Assembly (NCBI RefSeq): GCF_024380015.1
Contig: NZ_CP101509.1
Location: 1,116,001 to 1,180,000, forward strand
DNA from: Photobacterium atrarenae
GTDB taxonomy: Bacteria > Pseudomonadota > Gammaproteobacteria > Enterobacterales > Vibrionaceae
DNA length: 64,000 bases
Reading direction: 5' to 3'
Part shown: in pieces, positions 17,973 to 27,359 of the stretch
Layout of the letters: the number at the start of each line of letters is the position of its first letter
Numbering within the stretch: the stretch's first letter is position 1
The notes under the pieces: model-generated
What the model saw: the letters and a program-made list of their open reading frames with translations, nothing else
Database searches by the model: none
What the model was told of the DNA's origin: nothing
Program-made: the position numbers and the translations under genes

Positions 17973-18854
17973 ATGCAGCTAAAATCATTGAAAATGTTGG
18001 TGACTGTGGCAGAAACCGGCAGTTTTGTCGCCGCGGCTGAGCAGTTGCACACGGTGCAGTCGAACGTGACGGCGCATGTGAAGAAGCTGGAAGATGAACT
18101 CGGCGTGCAGCTCTTGCTGCGTAAGAAAAGCCGCGCTGTGTTGACCCCGGCCGGGCGGGAGCTGATGAGGTACGCCGAGCAGATGCTCCGGCTTCATGAT
18201 GAGGCCTGCCAGGTATTTCACCAGGGTAATCCTCACACCGGTACGCTGCGCATTGGCGCGATGGAAACCACTATGGCGCTGCGTTTACCGCCGGTTTTGG
18301 CGCAGTTCCACGCCGAATCCCCACAGATCGATTTACAACTGCAAACCGGACCCACGGCCCAGCTGTCGCAGCAACTGTTGGAGGGGACGCTCGATTGCGT
18401 GTTTGTCGCCGGAGGGATCACCCATCCTGAGTTTGTATCAACGCCGGTATTTACTGAGCATCTGGTGCTGGTGTCGGCCCGACCGCTTCAGGGGCTGCCG
18501 AGCCACACCGAGTTGCTTGGTGCAACGTTCGTCGCGTTCCGCCAGGGATGCAGCTATCGCCATCGCATCGAGCTGTTTCTGGCCGAAAATGACATCGCCG
18601 CAGCGAGAGTGGTTGAATTCGGCACGTTGGAGGCGATTTTGGGCTGTGTCGTCGCCGGGATGGGTTATGCCTTGTTGCCTGAAGCCACGGTTCTGGCGTA
18701 TCAAAGTCGCTATCCCATTCATTATTATTCGCTCCCGCAAGGCTTAGGTCTGGTCGAAACTCACTTCGTGACGCCGAAACCCTCAGCCTGGAGTCCGGCC
18801 TTGTCTCGCTTTGCTCAGACGCTGGAAGCGGTTAACGGCGAATGTGCGGCTTGA
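17973..18854 (+). CDS. LysR-family transcriptional regulator
   Basis: 293 aa. The N-terminal winged helix-turn-helix is typical (MLVTVAETGSFVAAAEQLHTVQSNVTAHVKKLEDELG), followed by the effector domain (TLRIGAMETTMALRLPPVLAQF). I chose ATG 17973 because GGGAG stands about eight bases upstream; an earlier TTG at 17940 lacks a site. It is divergent from the MFS-GST pair and probably controls it. The inducer is unknown. Confidence 0.88.
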   Translation: MQLKSLKMLVTVAETGSFVAAAEQLHTVQSNVTAHVKKLEDELGVQLLLRKKSRAVLTPAGRELMRYAEQMLRLHDEACQVFHQGNPHTGTLRIGAMETTMALRLPPVLAQFHAESPQIDLQLQTGPTAQLSQQLLEGTLDCVFVAGGITHPEFVSTPVFTEHLVLVSARPLQGLPSHTELLGATFVAFRQGCSYRHRIELFLAENDIAAARVVEFGTLEAILGCVVAGMGYALLPEATVLAYQSRYPIHYYSLPQGLGLVETHFVTPKPSAWSPALSRFAQTLEAVNGECAA

Positions 18855-18919
18855 GTTGAATGGATGCCGGGCCAGCGGTGTAAAATAAACAAGTCATTTT
18901 TTCAATCAAAGGCAGGGGT

Positions 18920-19585
18920 ATGATTGTTATTACAGGTGCAAGCAGCGGTTTGGGGGCTGCCCTGGCGCAGCGCTACAGCTGTGAGGGCAAGCGGTTATTG
19001 TTGACAGGACGCAATCATCAGCGTTTGTTTCAGGTTGCCGGTAATCTGTCTGGAAACGTCGAAGCGAAAGTCACCGATCTTTGTGATCCGATGGCAGTGT
19101 CTGCGCTGTTTGACGAGCTGGATCCGATCCCGGAGATGGTGATCCACTGTGCGGGCAGCGGCCATTTCAGCCCGATTGAACAGCAAGATCCGCAAGCGAT
19201 CAGCGCGCTGCTCGACAACAACGTCAAATCGACGATCTTCCTGCTGCAGGCGCTGGTGAAGCGTTATCGCGAACATCCGGTGAAGGTGGTGGTGGTGATG
19301 TCGACCGCAGCGCAAGTTGCCAAGGCCGGGGAATCCACCTACTGTGCAGCCAAGTGGGCGGTGCGCGGACTGGTCGAGTCGGTGCGTCTGGAACTGAAAA
19401 GCAGTCCGATGAAGCTGATTGCGGTGTATCCGGGCGGCATGGCAACGGATTTCTGGGCCACCAGCGGCAAAGACATCGATACTTCGGGCTTTATGACGGC
19501 CGAGGAAGCGGCGCACATGCTTAAACAGGCACTGATCAGCACCGAGCACGGCTTCGTGTCTGACATTACCCTCAACCGAAACTGA
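18920..19585 (+). CDS. Short-chain dehydrogenase/reductase
   Basis: 221 aa. The Rossmann motif TGASSGLG (residues 5-12), the strand-4 motif HCAGSG in place of NAG, and the catalytic Y141-x3-K145 (YCAAK) are present. The region VYPGGMATDFW fits the PG motif after the active site. It is slightly shorter than classical SDRs (about 250 aa). It starts 65 bases after the LysR gene and could be cotranscribed. The substrate is unknown. Confidence 0.87.
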   Translation: MIVITGASSGLGAALAQRYSCEGKRLLLTGRNHQRLFQVAGNLSGNVEAKVTDLCDPMAVSALFDELDPIPEMVIHCAGSGHFSPIEQQDPQAISALLDNNVKSTIFLLQALVKRYREHPVKVVVVMSTAAQVAKAGESTYCAAKWAVRGLVESVRLELKSSPMKLIAVYPGGMATDFWATSGKDIDTSGFMTAEEAAHMLKQALISTEHGFVSDITLNRN

Positions 19586-19671
19586 TTGGTATTCTCTCCG
19601 TAGTGTCACAAAAGCCAGCCAGGTGCTGGCCTTTGTGGAGGTTGAAGCACCGTTTAACGGCGGTGCGGATG

Positions 19672-20628
19672 CTAGTGCGGATGTTGATGCGGGCGATGGC
19701 CCGGGGATTCTTCGCGGGAAAATCGCGCCCTGAACTCGCGTGGTGTCAGTCCCATAATCTTCAGAAATGTTTTACGACAGGCGCCGGGATCTTCATAACC
19801 GACCTGATGGGCAATCCACTCAAAAGGATGTTGCGAGCCTTCCAATAATTCACAGGCTTTCTGGACCCGAAGCCGCTGCAAATATTGGTTGGGATTAAAG
19901 CCGGTTGCTTTCTGGAACCGCCTTTGCAGGGTACGTTCGGTCAGGTTGGCTTGCGCTGCCAGATCGGAAATGGCAAGCGGGGTACCATAGTCGTGGTTCA
20001 TCCGTTGCTGAACCGTCACAATGGCCTGATCGCCGTGCAGCAGAGCCGGGATGAAGCGCTGATAAAACCGTTGTTCGCGCCGCGCGGTATCGACAACCAG
20101 TACCTTGCCGAGCTGGTGCATCACGCTGGACGAGGTATATTGCGTGACCAGCTCCAGTCCGAGATCCAGCCAGGACATCAATCCGCCGGCGGTGATGATA
20201 TCGCCATGATCGATCAGGATGTCGTTGGTGTTGAGTGTAATCTGCGGAAACTGCTGGTGGAATGGTTCGGCCAGTCCCCAATGGGTAGTCATGGCACGGG
20301 TGCCGACTACCGTGGTCGCGGCCAGAATAAAGGCGCCTGCACAGGCTGAGGCGAGTCGGGTGCCTTGATCATATTGGGCTTTGAGCCAGTCGGTGAGCTG
20401 TAGCGGCGGGCTGAGGTAATCTTGCTGTTGGATGCTCGGAGGTAATATTATCACCGCAAATGGCTCCGAGATTGCGACATGTTCACGACAAATGACAGGT
20501 TCAAAGTCAACCGGGATCTGCTGCTCCCGGCAAATTCGGCTGGCCAGTATAAACATCTCTTCTAACCCGTAGACGGCAGATTTCAGTGCATTGGCATAGT
20601 GGTAGATGCCGATACGAATCGTTTCCAT
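19672..20628 (-). CDS. GlxA-family AraC-type transcriptional regulator
   Basis: 318 aa. The N-terminal DJ-1/PfpI-like domain carries GTRLASACAGAFILAATTVV with a Cys at the nucleophile-elbow position, then GLMSWLDLGLELV. The C-terminal AraC domain is clear (LAISDLAAQANLTERTLQRRFQKATG; IAHQVGYEDPGACRKTFLKIMGLTPREFR). The extreme C-terminus is His-rich (GHRPHQHPH). It is divergent from a cysteine hydrolase gene, which it probably regulates, as is common for this pairing. Confidence 0.87.
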   Translation of the reverse strand: METIRIGIYHYANALKSAVYGLEEMFILASRICREQQIPVDFEPVICREHVAISEPFAVIILPPSIQQQDYLSPPLQLTDWLKAQYDQGTRLASACAGAFILAATTVVGTRAMTTHWGLAEPFHQQFPQITLNTNDILIDHGDIITAGGLMSWLDLGLELVTQYTSSSVMHQLGKVLVVDTARREQRFYQRFIPALLHGDQAIVTVQQRMNHDYGTPLAISDLAAQANLTERTLQRRFQKATGFNPNQYLQRLRVQKACELLEGSQHPFEWIAHQVGYEDPGACRKTFLKIMGLTPREFRARFSREESPGHRPHQHPH

Positions 20629-20662
20629 AGGCGCTCCAAGATTGTCGTTTTTGGCCTGAATT

Positions 20663-20678
20663 GTGTCATTTTAGACAC
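20663..20678. promoter_or_regulatory. Inverted repeat between the GlxA-type regulator and the cysteine hydrolase
   Basis: GTGTC-ATTTTA-GACAC is a perfect 5-6-5 dyad in the 123-base divergent promoter region. It is a candidate operator for the AraC-type regulator. The support is its position only. Confidence 0.4.
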
Positions 20679-20751
20679 TGCCGGGCAGACCGCAAGTGCG
20701 AAATAATCATCACCAGTACAGAACAACCCCTGATAGACAAGGAGAAAAACG

Positions 20752-21270
20752 ATGTCTCAGAAAGCACTGTTGGTGATTGATTTACAAAATGACTACTTTC
20801 CGGAGGGCCAGTATCCGCTCTGGAATACCGCGCAAGTCCTCACCAATATCCAGGCTGTGATTGCCAAAGCGCACGCTGCGACAGTGCCGGTGATTTTGAT
20901 CCAGCATGTGGCCGATCCGGCGAAAGGCTGGGCGCCCTTTTTCAATGCTGACAGCCAGGGTGTTGAAATTCATTCTGATATTCAGGACTGCACGCCGAAT
21001 AGCACCGTGGTGGTGAAAAGATTTGCGGATAGTTTTGAGCAAACGCAGTTGGCAGAAATCCTGGCAAAGCATCAGGTCGAAGAGCTACTGATTTGCGGCA
21101 TGATGACCCAAAACTGCGTCACCCACACCGCGATTTCAAAAGCCGCGGAATCCTATAAAGTCTCAGTGATTGAGGATTGCTGTACCACCGTCGATGAAAT
21201 GGTTCACAAGATCGCCCTCAACGCGCTGTCGGTTCGGGTGCCGCTGATTGACAGCCAGCAGGTGTTCTGA
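20752..21270 (+). CDS. Cysteine hydrolase, isochorismatase family
   Basis: 172 aa. The catalytic triad of the family is visible: D10 (LLVIDLQNDY), K89 (VVVKRFADSF) and C122 (GMMTQNCVTHTA), with the usual cis-peptide region before the Cys. The start has AAGGAGAAAAACG upstream. Members hydrolyse amides or isochorismate; the closest wording here is that of YcaC/nicotinamidase-like cysteine hydrolases. It is divergent from a GlxA-type regulator. Confidence 0.88.
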   Translation: MSQKALLVIDLQNDYFPEGQYPLWNTAQVLTNIQAVIAKAHAATVPVILIQHVADPAKGWAPFFNADSQGVEIHSDIQDCTPNSTVVVKRFADSFEQTQLAEILAKHQVEELLICGMMTQNCVTHTAISKAAESYKVSVIEDCCTTVDEMVHKIALNALSVRVPLIDSQQVF

Positions 21271-21666
21271 TTTCGCCGGTGGCGGGCGTACGCTTGACGT
21301 TACTAAGATAAAACGTCGATGGCCGAGCTGGTAGGTGTTCACTGGCTCGGCTGTTCTGTATGTGGGGACTATGGTCGTGAGCATGATGGGACTCACCAAG
21401 TAGGGGACTTTTGCTTTGGTTGATCCAACGAATTAAGTTAAATTGGTTCAGTGCCTCGCATAACGACAATTTTTCGGATGAATTGTCTCTACTTGGTTCA
21501 CTCAAATAAAATATGATTGACCTGTGGACTCCATCCGGAATACGGCAAGCTGAATACTGGTTACCTAAAGTGTGTTTGAGGATCTACGTCCGGCAGAATA
21601 GACAGGTGTTCCACTTGAGAGGTGTGAATTTTCGAACCGGATTGAAACTATCAATAAAAGGGAAAC
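21271..21666. other. Intergenic stretch, no gene seen
   Basis: About 400 bases with no convincing coding frame. A weak stem GCCGAGC/GCTCGGC (21322-21351, 16-base loop) may end transcription of the cysteine hydrolase gene. The rest is of mixed composition. AAAGGGAAAC just before 21667 is the ribosome-binding site of the next small gene. Confidence 0.45.
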
Positions 21667-21996
21667 ATGTTTCTGATTTTAGCTATTTTAGGCGGGTTTT
21701 ATTTTATCTTCAGATTCTATCGAGAAGGCCAACCTATTGGCTGGAATCGAGTCTTGGTCACCGTATTCTTCATCGGCTACACGCTAACTTACTTGTATGT
21801 ACCACCGTTTTTAGGCATGAATAATCAGTACACGGGTCGGATGTATGAGTTAGTCCCTATCGGATGTTACTTTTTTGCACTTTTGCCCGATATGGAAGAA
21901 GCATGTACAGAAGAGAAGGCGATAGTCTTCTTTGCATGGTTTGGCCTCATTGTTATCGCTTCTCTTTTGGCATGCTTTAAGCTGTACGTTTGGTGA
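21667..21996 (+). CDS. Small hypothetical membrane protein
   Basis: 109 aa. It starts with a hydrophobic helix (MFLILAILGGFYFIFRFY), has a second at VLVTVFFIGYTLTYLYVPPF, a third near LVPIGCYFFALL, and a fourth at the C-terminus (FFAWFGLIVIASLLACFKLYVW). A good ribosome-binding site (AAAGGGAAAC) precedes the ATG. I do not recognise a family. Its lower GC than the surroundings suggests an acquired accessory gene. It is convergent with the following hydrolase gene across a small hairpin. Confidence 0.55.
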   Translation: MFLILAILGGFYFIFRFYREGQPIGWNRVLVTVFFIGYTLTYLYVPPFLGMNNQYTGRMYELVPIGCYFFALLPDMEEACTEEKAIVFFAWFGLIVIASLLACFKLYVW

Positions 21997-22007
21997 ACAA
22001 TACGAGG

Positions 22008-22038
22008 AAGAGACCATATCATTGACAAAGTCTCTTTT
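22008..22038. terminator. Hairpin between convergent genes
   Basis: AAGAGAC (22008-22014) pairs with GTCTCTT (22030-22036), followed by TT. The 15-base loop makes it a weak terminator candidate. Confidence 0.45.
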
Positions 22039-22046
22039 GAATCATC

Positions 22047-23222
22047 TTATTTTTGGATGATATTTTCGTTCGGCTCTGGCGGCCAACGGTTCGCTTGCTT
22101 CAGGTGCGTGTCGAAATAATCTTTTAGTTTACGATTAATTTCTTGACCAATGGGATAGCCATTCACTTTCCCGGACTCATCTGCCATGGTGTAAGTCAGA
22201 TCGGTAAAGCTCATATGGTTCGCGTCGTTAAAAGTTAATGAACACACGGGAATCGTGTCATTAAATAAGGAATCGTTGAGACCCGGATACGACTCACCTT
22301 GGTTGGCGTAAAAGAAACACGTGGGGACTTGACGTTTCTCATTCATCGTCCAGTTAAACAGCGCTCCATCAAGATTGACGCTCACCTTGATTGCTGGATT
22401 TTTGTTGGCCAGAATAACCGATACATTACCACCGTAAGAATGACCGAAACTGGCGATTGCCTCTAAGTCTAAATGGTTTTGGAGGGGCGTCGAAATTGCG
22501 CCGGACTGGATTTTATCGAATGCCCGGATCAAGATCATATTATTGGCATACCAGGTATCAAAACGCTTGGTGGTGTTTGACACTTGTGTTTTCAGGGCGA
22601 CCCCCAGCGCATCTTGCCACTCAATTTGAGATTTCGCTGTCGACATACGCTTTAAGCCTGCGATAAACGTAGCCAGATCAGCTTCGTCAACCGCTTGAAA
22701 AGCATTTTCAGCAAGCTGAACAATCACTTCTCCTGTTTCCCTTTCTATGGCCATCGTGTCTTCCGGGTGACCGAGCGCAAGGGTGATGTAGCCATGGCTG
22801 GCGAGGTACTCAAACCGAGTCATACTTTGACGCGGAAACGTACTAAAGCCATGATTGTAGATTAGAACTGGATGTTTCCCCGTAGCTGTGGGCAAATCAA
22901 CAAAAGACCAAGACGGCGGGAGTCCTTGATATTCAGTTTCAGGAAAGCCTTTGTCCTGAAGTACCTTAGCTACTGCCGGGATCACATAAGTTGCCCGCTC
23001 ACCCGTTGCCCGTGATCCACTGGGATACCAGGCAGACACTTGAATCCATTTATTATGTTCAGTGATTTCAAATTGATGAAAACCAATTTGGTACCGGCCG
23101 TCAGGTTTTGGAAAGACCGCTGTCTGCGGTTCTCCTTGCTCGGCATAAACAGTGATTGGCCATTGTAATAGCACGAGAAAACTGGTGAGCGCCAGCTTCA
23201 ATAATCTTAATTTCCATTTCAT
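22047..23222 (-). CDS. Exported alpha/beta hydrolase, PAF-acetylhydrolase/dienelactone hydrolase-like
   Basis: 391 aa. An N-terminal signal peptide (to about YAEQG) predicts export. The alpha/beta hydrolase core has HPVLIYNHGFSTFPRQSM (oxyanion-hole region), the nucleophile elbow GHSYGG with S262, a probable acid in VNLDGALF and the histidine in NDANHMSFTD. This is the layout of bacterial proteins related to platelet-activating-factor acetylhydrolase. The substrate is unknown. It appears to be a single-gene unit. Confidence 0.8.
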   Translation of the reverse strand: MKWKLRLLKLALTSFLVLLQWPITVYAEQGEPQTAVFPKPDGRYQIGFHQFEITEHNKWIQVSAWYPSGSRATGERATYVIPAVAKVLQDKGFPETEYQGLPPSWSFVDLPTATGKHPVLIYNHGFSTFPRQSMTRFEYLASHGYITLALGHPEDTMAIERETGEVIVQLAENAFQAVDEADLATFIAGLKRMSTAKSQIEWQDALGVALKTQVSNTTKRFDTWYANNMILIRAFDKIQSGAISTPLQNHLDLEAIASFGHSYGGNVSVILANKNPAIKVSVNLDGALFNWTMNEKRQVPTCFFYANQGESYPGLNDSLFNDTIPVCSLTFNDANHMSFTDLTYTMADESGKVNGYPIGQEINRKLKDYFDTHLKQANRWPPEPNENIIQK

Positions 23223-23438
23223 GAATCGTCATCAAATATCTCTTGATGAATAACTATTTCATTTAAATCTATTGATTGAAACATGAATTAAAATAAATGA
23301 ATCAATTTGAATGAGATATTAGCGCTCATGAATAAATCAATGAAACAGGTGATGACGATTTGTTATACACGCCGAAATTTGACAATAAAGATGCGAGTTT
23401 CCACAACAACAAGCTATCGACAATTCTAAACAACATCA

Positions 23439-24056
23439 TCAGCGATCCGCTTCAACCCTGAATGCAAGCTCCCGCGCCAAAGCGGTCGCATCAAATCCCG
23501 GGGGGAAACGGCCGCGAAAAACGCCCTCCGGATCAATGATGGAAAATTTGATGGAATGCGCAACGCTGTAATCTTCATCATCCGGCGAGACTTCAAATCG
23601 GATGCCAAGGCTGTCGGCAAATGCTGTTATCTGCGCTTCACTGCCCGTGACGCCGAGAATGGACGGCTCAAAGTAGCGCACATACTGGCTGAGGTCATTC
23701 ACTGAATCCCGGCTGGGATCAACCGAGACAAACACAAAGGCAATGTCCGTGTTGGTCGGCGTGTCAGCCAGGTTGGCGACGAGTTGGGCCAACTGCGCCA
23801 GACTGGTCGGGCAGATATCAGGGCAGTGTAGAAAGCCAAACAAGACAATGGTCCAACGCCCGGTGAGGGATTGTCGGGTAAACGTACCCGCCTCAGACTC
23901 CAGGTTAAAGTTCGCCACCGGGCGAGGATTGTCGAGCCATTCGATCGTTTGTTGCTTGCTGGGTTCGGGCGGCACCACAGACACGGCGATATTCAAGGTG
24001 AGCCCCATGGCCATGCCCAGGCAGAGCAGCAAGGCTGTGAGCATGGATTTACGCAT
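23439..24056 (-). CDS. SCO1/SenC-family protein
   Basis: 205 aa. A membrane anchor or signal peptide at residues 5-27 precedes a thioredoxin-like fold. The copper/thiol motif C78-P-D-I-C82 and the conserved H167 (DEDYSVAHS) are all present, so the copper site of SCO proteins is intact. Such proteins deliver copper to cytochrome oxidase or act as periplasmic thiol-redox proteins. It is the last gene of a four-gene operon and overlaps the gene before it by eight bases. No oxidase gene is nearby, so a role in stress or copper handling is equally possible. Confidence 0.9.
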   Translation of the reverse strand: MRKSMLTALLLCLGMAMGLTLNIAVSVVPPEPSKQQTIEWLDNPRPVANFNLESEAGTFTRQSLTGRWTIVLFGFLHCPDICPTSLAQLAQLVANLADTPTNTDIAFVFVSVDPSRDSVNDLSQYVRYFEPSILGVTGSEAQITAFADSLGIRFEVSPDDEDYSVAHSIKFSIIDPEGVFRGRFPPGFDATALARELAFRVEADR

Positions 24057-24450
24057 GGGCTTGTCCTTTATTGCAGGTATAAACCAGCCAGATTCCCAAC
24101 AGTGCCGGTAAGGTCACGCCGCCAAAGTCAATCACCAGGAACTCAGGCCCGCAGATCCCCACCCACACTTCCCAGAAGTGGAATATCGCGTGGCTGGCCA
24201 ACCAGGCCGTTGGCATGACCCACAGGACCCGACGATGTTGGGTGTACATTGCTCCCCAAATGAAAGCCACCCCGATCAGCATGTAAATCATCCCGATATC
24301 GCGCAGAAAATGCTGGTTGAACGGCCCTCGATCCGGCACCCCCGGCACCAGCCAGTACCAGGTTTCGGGGTCGATCATCATAAAGACGCCATTTCCCAGC
24401 GCTGCCAACCCAAGTAGTAATGCGATGCCGATGTTGAGTTGGCTAACCAT
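24049..24450 (-). CDS. Hypothetical four-helix membrane protein
   Basis: 133 aa with four hydrophobic segments: LNIGIALLLGLAALGNGVFMMI, DIGMIYMLIGVAFIWGAMY, VLWVMPTAWLASHAIFHFWEVW and LPALLGIWLVYTC. Several His and Trp residues lie near the membrane ends. I chose ATG 24450; the 28-codon extension lies inside the upstream gene. It overlaps the upstream CMD gene by eight bases and the downstream SCO gene by eight bases, so the three are translationally coupled. I do not recognise a named family. Confidence 0.75.
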   Translation of the reverse strand: MVSQLNIGIALLLGLAALGNGVFMMIDPETWYWLVPGVPDRGPFNQHFLRDIGMIYMLIGVAFIWGAMYTQHRRVLWVMPTAWLASHAIFHFWEVWVGICGPEFLVIDFGGVTLPALLGIWLVYTCNKGQAHA

Positions 24451-25012
24451 GCTCAGCCTCCCGGTCTGGCGCCGCATCCCGGTTCGGCGCGAATGCCGAT
24501 TCGCTGACCAGAATGCGACTGCAGGCTTTCCCATATCCCAGGGTGTATTTCAGGGCCGGATAAACCCGATAGGCGCTGATGGCAAAACCAAGTGTGATCA
24601 GTCCCTGATTGCCCCATAAATCGCGTACTTTTTCCCGCAAGTCATCTGCCTCGGGATTGTGAGCCAACACCAGCTCAGTAAACTGCACCACCAAGGCGAT
24701 CTCTTTTGGCAGCTTGTCCAAGTCTTGATCAATAATCGCCTGCACGATGTCGGGGCTGACTTTGGCTTCCAATGCCATATCAACGACAAGCTGGGTGCAT
24801 GGCCCGCAATCTTCCGAAAGAATGGCGCGGATTCTGGCGGCATACAGCGGCCCCGCGGGGACATTCCCTGAATGGGATGCCATAGTCTGAAATCCCATAA
24901 ACTTCAGAAACGCGCCCAGATTGGTTGCCAGGATATCCTGCTGATACCGGACGTCGTAGTCGTACCGGTTCTTGAGGGCCAGCAGCATTTTGTTGAATGT
25001 ATATCGAATCAT
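24443..25012 (-). CDS. Carboxymuconolactone decarboxylase/AhpD-like protein
   Basis: 189 aa, helical. The thiol motif C69-G-P-C72 in SEDCGPCTQLVVDMA, followed by the region around ALVVQFTELVL, matches the CMD/AhpD fold, in which the CxxC reduces peroxides or disulfides. It lacks the usual EExxCxxCxxxH spacing in full (no His three residues after the second Cys), so peroxidase activity is uncertain. AAGGAA lies about seven bases before the ATG. It is ten bases after the MFS gene in the same operon. Confidence 0.75.
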   Translation of the reverse strand: MIRYTFNKMLLALKNRYDYDVRYQQDILATNLGAFLKFMGFQTMASHSGNVPAGPLYAARIRAILSEDCGPCTQLVVDMALEAKVSPDIVQAIIDQDLDKLPKEIALVVQFTELVLAHNPEADDLREKVRDLWGNQGLITLGFAISAYRVYPALKYTLGYGKACSRILVSESAFAPNRDAAPDREAEHG

Positions 25013-25022
25013 ATTGGGTTCC

Positions 25023-26267
25023 TTATTGATATTGAGAAGTCATTTCTTCTGTTCCCGTTTTTTCCTGCGCCAGTACCGGCTTGAGCACCAGGAAACAGCT
25101 CGACAGGAATGTCAGGGCGCAGGCGTAGAGCATCACGGTGAAGTTCCCGTGATCCAGCAAGCTGGACGCGAGCAGTGGCCCGGATGCCAGACCGACCGAA
25201 GACACAACGGCGGCGATGGTTGAAAGTCGCCCGCTACGGTCCATTTCAGCCGTGACGGCTAACAAATAGGATTGAACCGCGGGCCAGGAGAAGAACAGCA
25301 AGGCCATCGCGGTCACGTACAGCAGTGGCGTCAGTGGTGACATGCTGAGTAATAGCGCTGAGATAACCGACAACACCACACCGGCAATCACCCAATACAG
25401 ACGGCCGAAACGCTTGCCGCCGATGACCGGCAACATCGCGCCCAGCAACCCCAATAATCCGGTTGCAGCGATAGACAGACTGACATGGTCGGCATCAATG
25501 TCGGCTCCTAGGCCAATGAGTCCGACATACGCCCAAACCGCACTGGCGGCAATCTGATAGACGGTAATGGCCAGCATCAACAGCAGCGAGTTGCTGCACC
25601 ATTCGGGCAACGGCATCGACGATTCGGCGGACTTGTTGTCCCGGGGAAGAGACGGCAGAAATGGCATCATGGCCAAGCTGAGCGCGACAAAGCCAGCCAT
25701 GACTCCAAAGACCGCATAGGCGTTCAGCAGCGCCTCGAGCGACGGCAGTCCGTAAATCACTAAAGATCCGATACTGAACTGGATCAAGAGCAGGGTGCCA
25801 AAGGCGCGATCCGGGTTGTTCAACCGGGCCAGTACGGAAAAGCCGATCCCGACACAGAGCCCGCCAAACGTTCCGGCCAGAAACCGCCAGCCAAGCATCA
25901 CACCATAGTGATCCACCCACAGGGTGCTGATATCAATCACCGCCAGCAGAGCCAGAAACAGATACATGGCTGGCTGCCAGTGGATCCGGCGCACCAGGAA
26001 AATGGCGATCGTACTGCCCAGCAGTCCGCCATAGCCATTGAGTGCGACGACCTGCCCGGCCTGGGCATCACTGAAGCCCAGGCCGCCCGCGAGTGCATTG
26101 ACGACACTGGGTAAATAATTGATATAGGAAAGCCCGGCCATCGCAATGAAGGCCAGGAAAAAATAGGCCAGGGGATGATTGGTGGGTATTTTTCTTACAC
26201 TCATGAATTTCAACATAATGCTTGATTCCATCACACTGTTTGTCGTTGATGGTTGCAGTGTATGCAT
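25023..26267 (-). CDS. MFS transporter
   Basis: Up to 414 aa with about 12 transmembrane segments, beginning at PLAYFFLAFIAMAGLSYINYLPSVVNAL. Two halves of six helices are joined by a hydrophilic linker (LPRDNKSAESSMPLPEWC). The start is ambiguous: ATG 26267, 26231, 26216 or 26204 are all in frame and none has a good ribosome-binding site. It is first in the operon MFS-CMD-membrane protein-SCO and divergent from a LysR gene. The substrate is unknown. Confidence 0.82.
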   Translation of the reverse strand: MHTLQPSTTNSVMESSIMLKFMSVRKIPTNHPLAYFFLAFIAMAGLSYINYLPSVVNALAGGLGFSDAQAGQVVALNGYGGLLGSTIAIFLVRRIHWQPAMYLFLALLAVIDISTLWVDHYGVMLGWRFLAGTFGGLCVGIGFSVLARLNNPDRAFGTLLLIQFSIGSLVIYGLPSLEALLNAYAVFGVMAGFVALSLAMMPFLPSLPRDNKSAESSMPLPEWCSNSLLLMLAITVYQIAASAVWAYVGLIGLGADIDADHVSLSIAATGLLGLLGAMLPVIGGKRFGRLYWVIAGVVLSVISALLLSMSPLTPLLYVTAMALLFFSWPAVQSYLLAVTAEMDRSGRLSTIAAVVSSVGLASGPLLASSLLDHGNFTVMLYACALTFLSSCFLVLKPVLAQEKTGTEEMTSQYQ

Positions 26268-26305
26268 CTGAATATGCGGGAAAAATAGGCCGGATTCCCA
26301 AAGAG

Positions 26306-26324
26306 TCGTGAATTCTTTTCACGA
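26306..26324. promoter_or_regulatory. Candidate LysR operator between divergent LysR and MFS genes
   Basis: TCGTGAA-TTCTT-TTCACGA is a perfect 7-5-7 inverted repeat with LysR-box character, placed 60 bases upstream of the LysR start and 39 bases upstream of the outermost MFS start. Confidence 0.6.
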
Positions 26325-26384
26325 ATTTTCTTGTTATAGTCAGTCAATAGATAAACGAATGGATGAACGGATTCGGGATAGCAC

Positions 26385-27359
26385 ATGGATAAATTCAGAT
26401 CTTTGGAAATCTTTTTAGCCACATGTGATGGCGGGAGTTTCGCGGCGGCGGCAAGAATGTGTAACACGGATCCGTCGACGGTCAGCAAGGCCATTGGTCG
26501 GCTGGAAGCGCAGCTCGGATTGACGCTGTTTCAACGATCCACCCGACAGCTGCGCATTACCCCGGCGGGGCAACGCTATGCCGATACCGTGCGGAAGATG
26601 ATTCAGGACCTGACGAGTTGCGAAGAAGAGCTGAAGCATTCGAATGATACGCCCAGCGGGACGTTGCGGATTAATTCCGCCGTTTGCTACGGTCACCTTT
26701 ATCTACGTCCGCTGTTGCAGGCATTTAGCCAGCAATACCCGGCCATTCAGCTGGAACTTGAGATCAATGACTTACACGTCGATATTATCGAGAGCAATAT
26801 TGATGTCGCGCTGCGGACGGGCTACGTGAAAGACAGTCGTCTGGTGGCAAGGCGTCTTAGCCCGATGGACTTTCTTGTTTGCGCGTCGCCGCAATATCTG
26901 GATGCGCACGGCACACCGCGTTGCGCCGATGATTTTCAACAGCACCACTGGATTGGTTTTCGGATCAAAGAGACTCAGCAGCTCCAGCCGATCTTTTTGC
27001 CGGATGAACACGGGGAATACCAGCCTTATGAGCTGGAACGCACGCACATCACCGATGACGGTGAATCGATGGCGTATCTCTGTATGGATGGGCTGGGGTT
27101 TGCCCAACTGCCACATTTTCTGGCCAAACAGGGTCTGGAGAGCGGCAGCTTGGTTTCTTTGTACCCATATTTCAGGCCGCCGCAACCCGATAATGGTGTA
27201 TTTGCTATTTATCCCAAGCGGGAATATTTACCGGCTAAGGTCAGGGTATTTATTGACTTCATGACCACGGCGTTAGAAACCATGGGAGAAAGTACCCATC
27301 ACACCTGGGCAGAAACTTGGCCGCCGGTGATGCTTCCCGGAGAAAACTCATGTGATTAA
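26385..27359 (+). CDS. LysR-family transcriptional regulator
   Basis: 324 aa. The N-terminal helix-turn-helix is clear ([39 protein letters not shown]), and the effector domain begins [23 protein letters not shown], as in the CrgA-like subgroup. It is divergent from the MFS-CMD-SCO operon, which it probably controls through the dyad at 26306. Its end overlaps the end of the convergent VF530 gene by four bases. Confidence 0.88.
   Translation: MDKFRSLEIFLATCDGGSFAAAARMCNTDPSTVSKAIGRLEAQLGLTLFQRSTRQLRITPAGQRYADTVRKMIQDLTSCEEELKHSNDTPSGTLRINSAVCYGHLYLRPLLQAFSQQYPAIQLELEINDLHVDIIESNIDVALRTGYVKDSRLVARRLSPMDFLVCASPQYLDAHGTPRCADDFQQHHWIGFRIKETQQLQPIFLPDEHGEYQPYELERTHITDDGESMAYLCMDGLGFAQLPHFLAKQGLESGSLVSLYPYFRPPQPDNGVFAIYPKREYLPAKVRVFIDFMTTALETMGESTHHTWAETWPPVMLPGENSCD

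Noticed and set aside
21513..21824. A 103-codon plus-strand frame overlapping the small membrane protein gene.
   Set aside because: It has no ribosome-binding site and overlaps the better-supported frame at 21667-21996.
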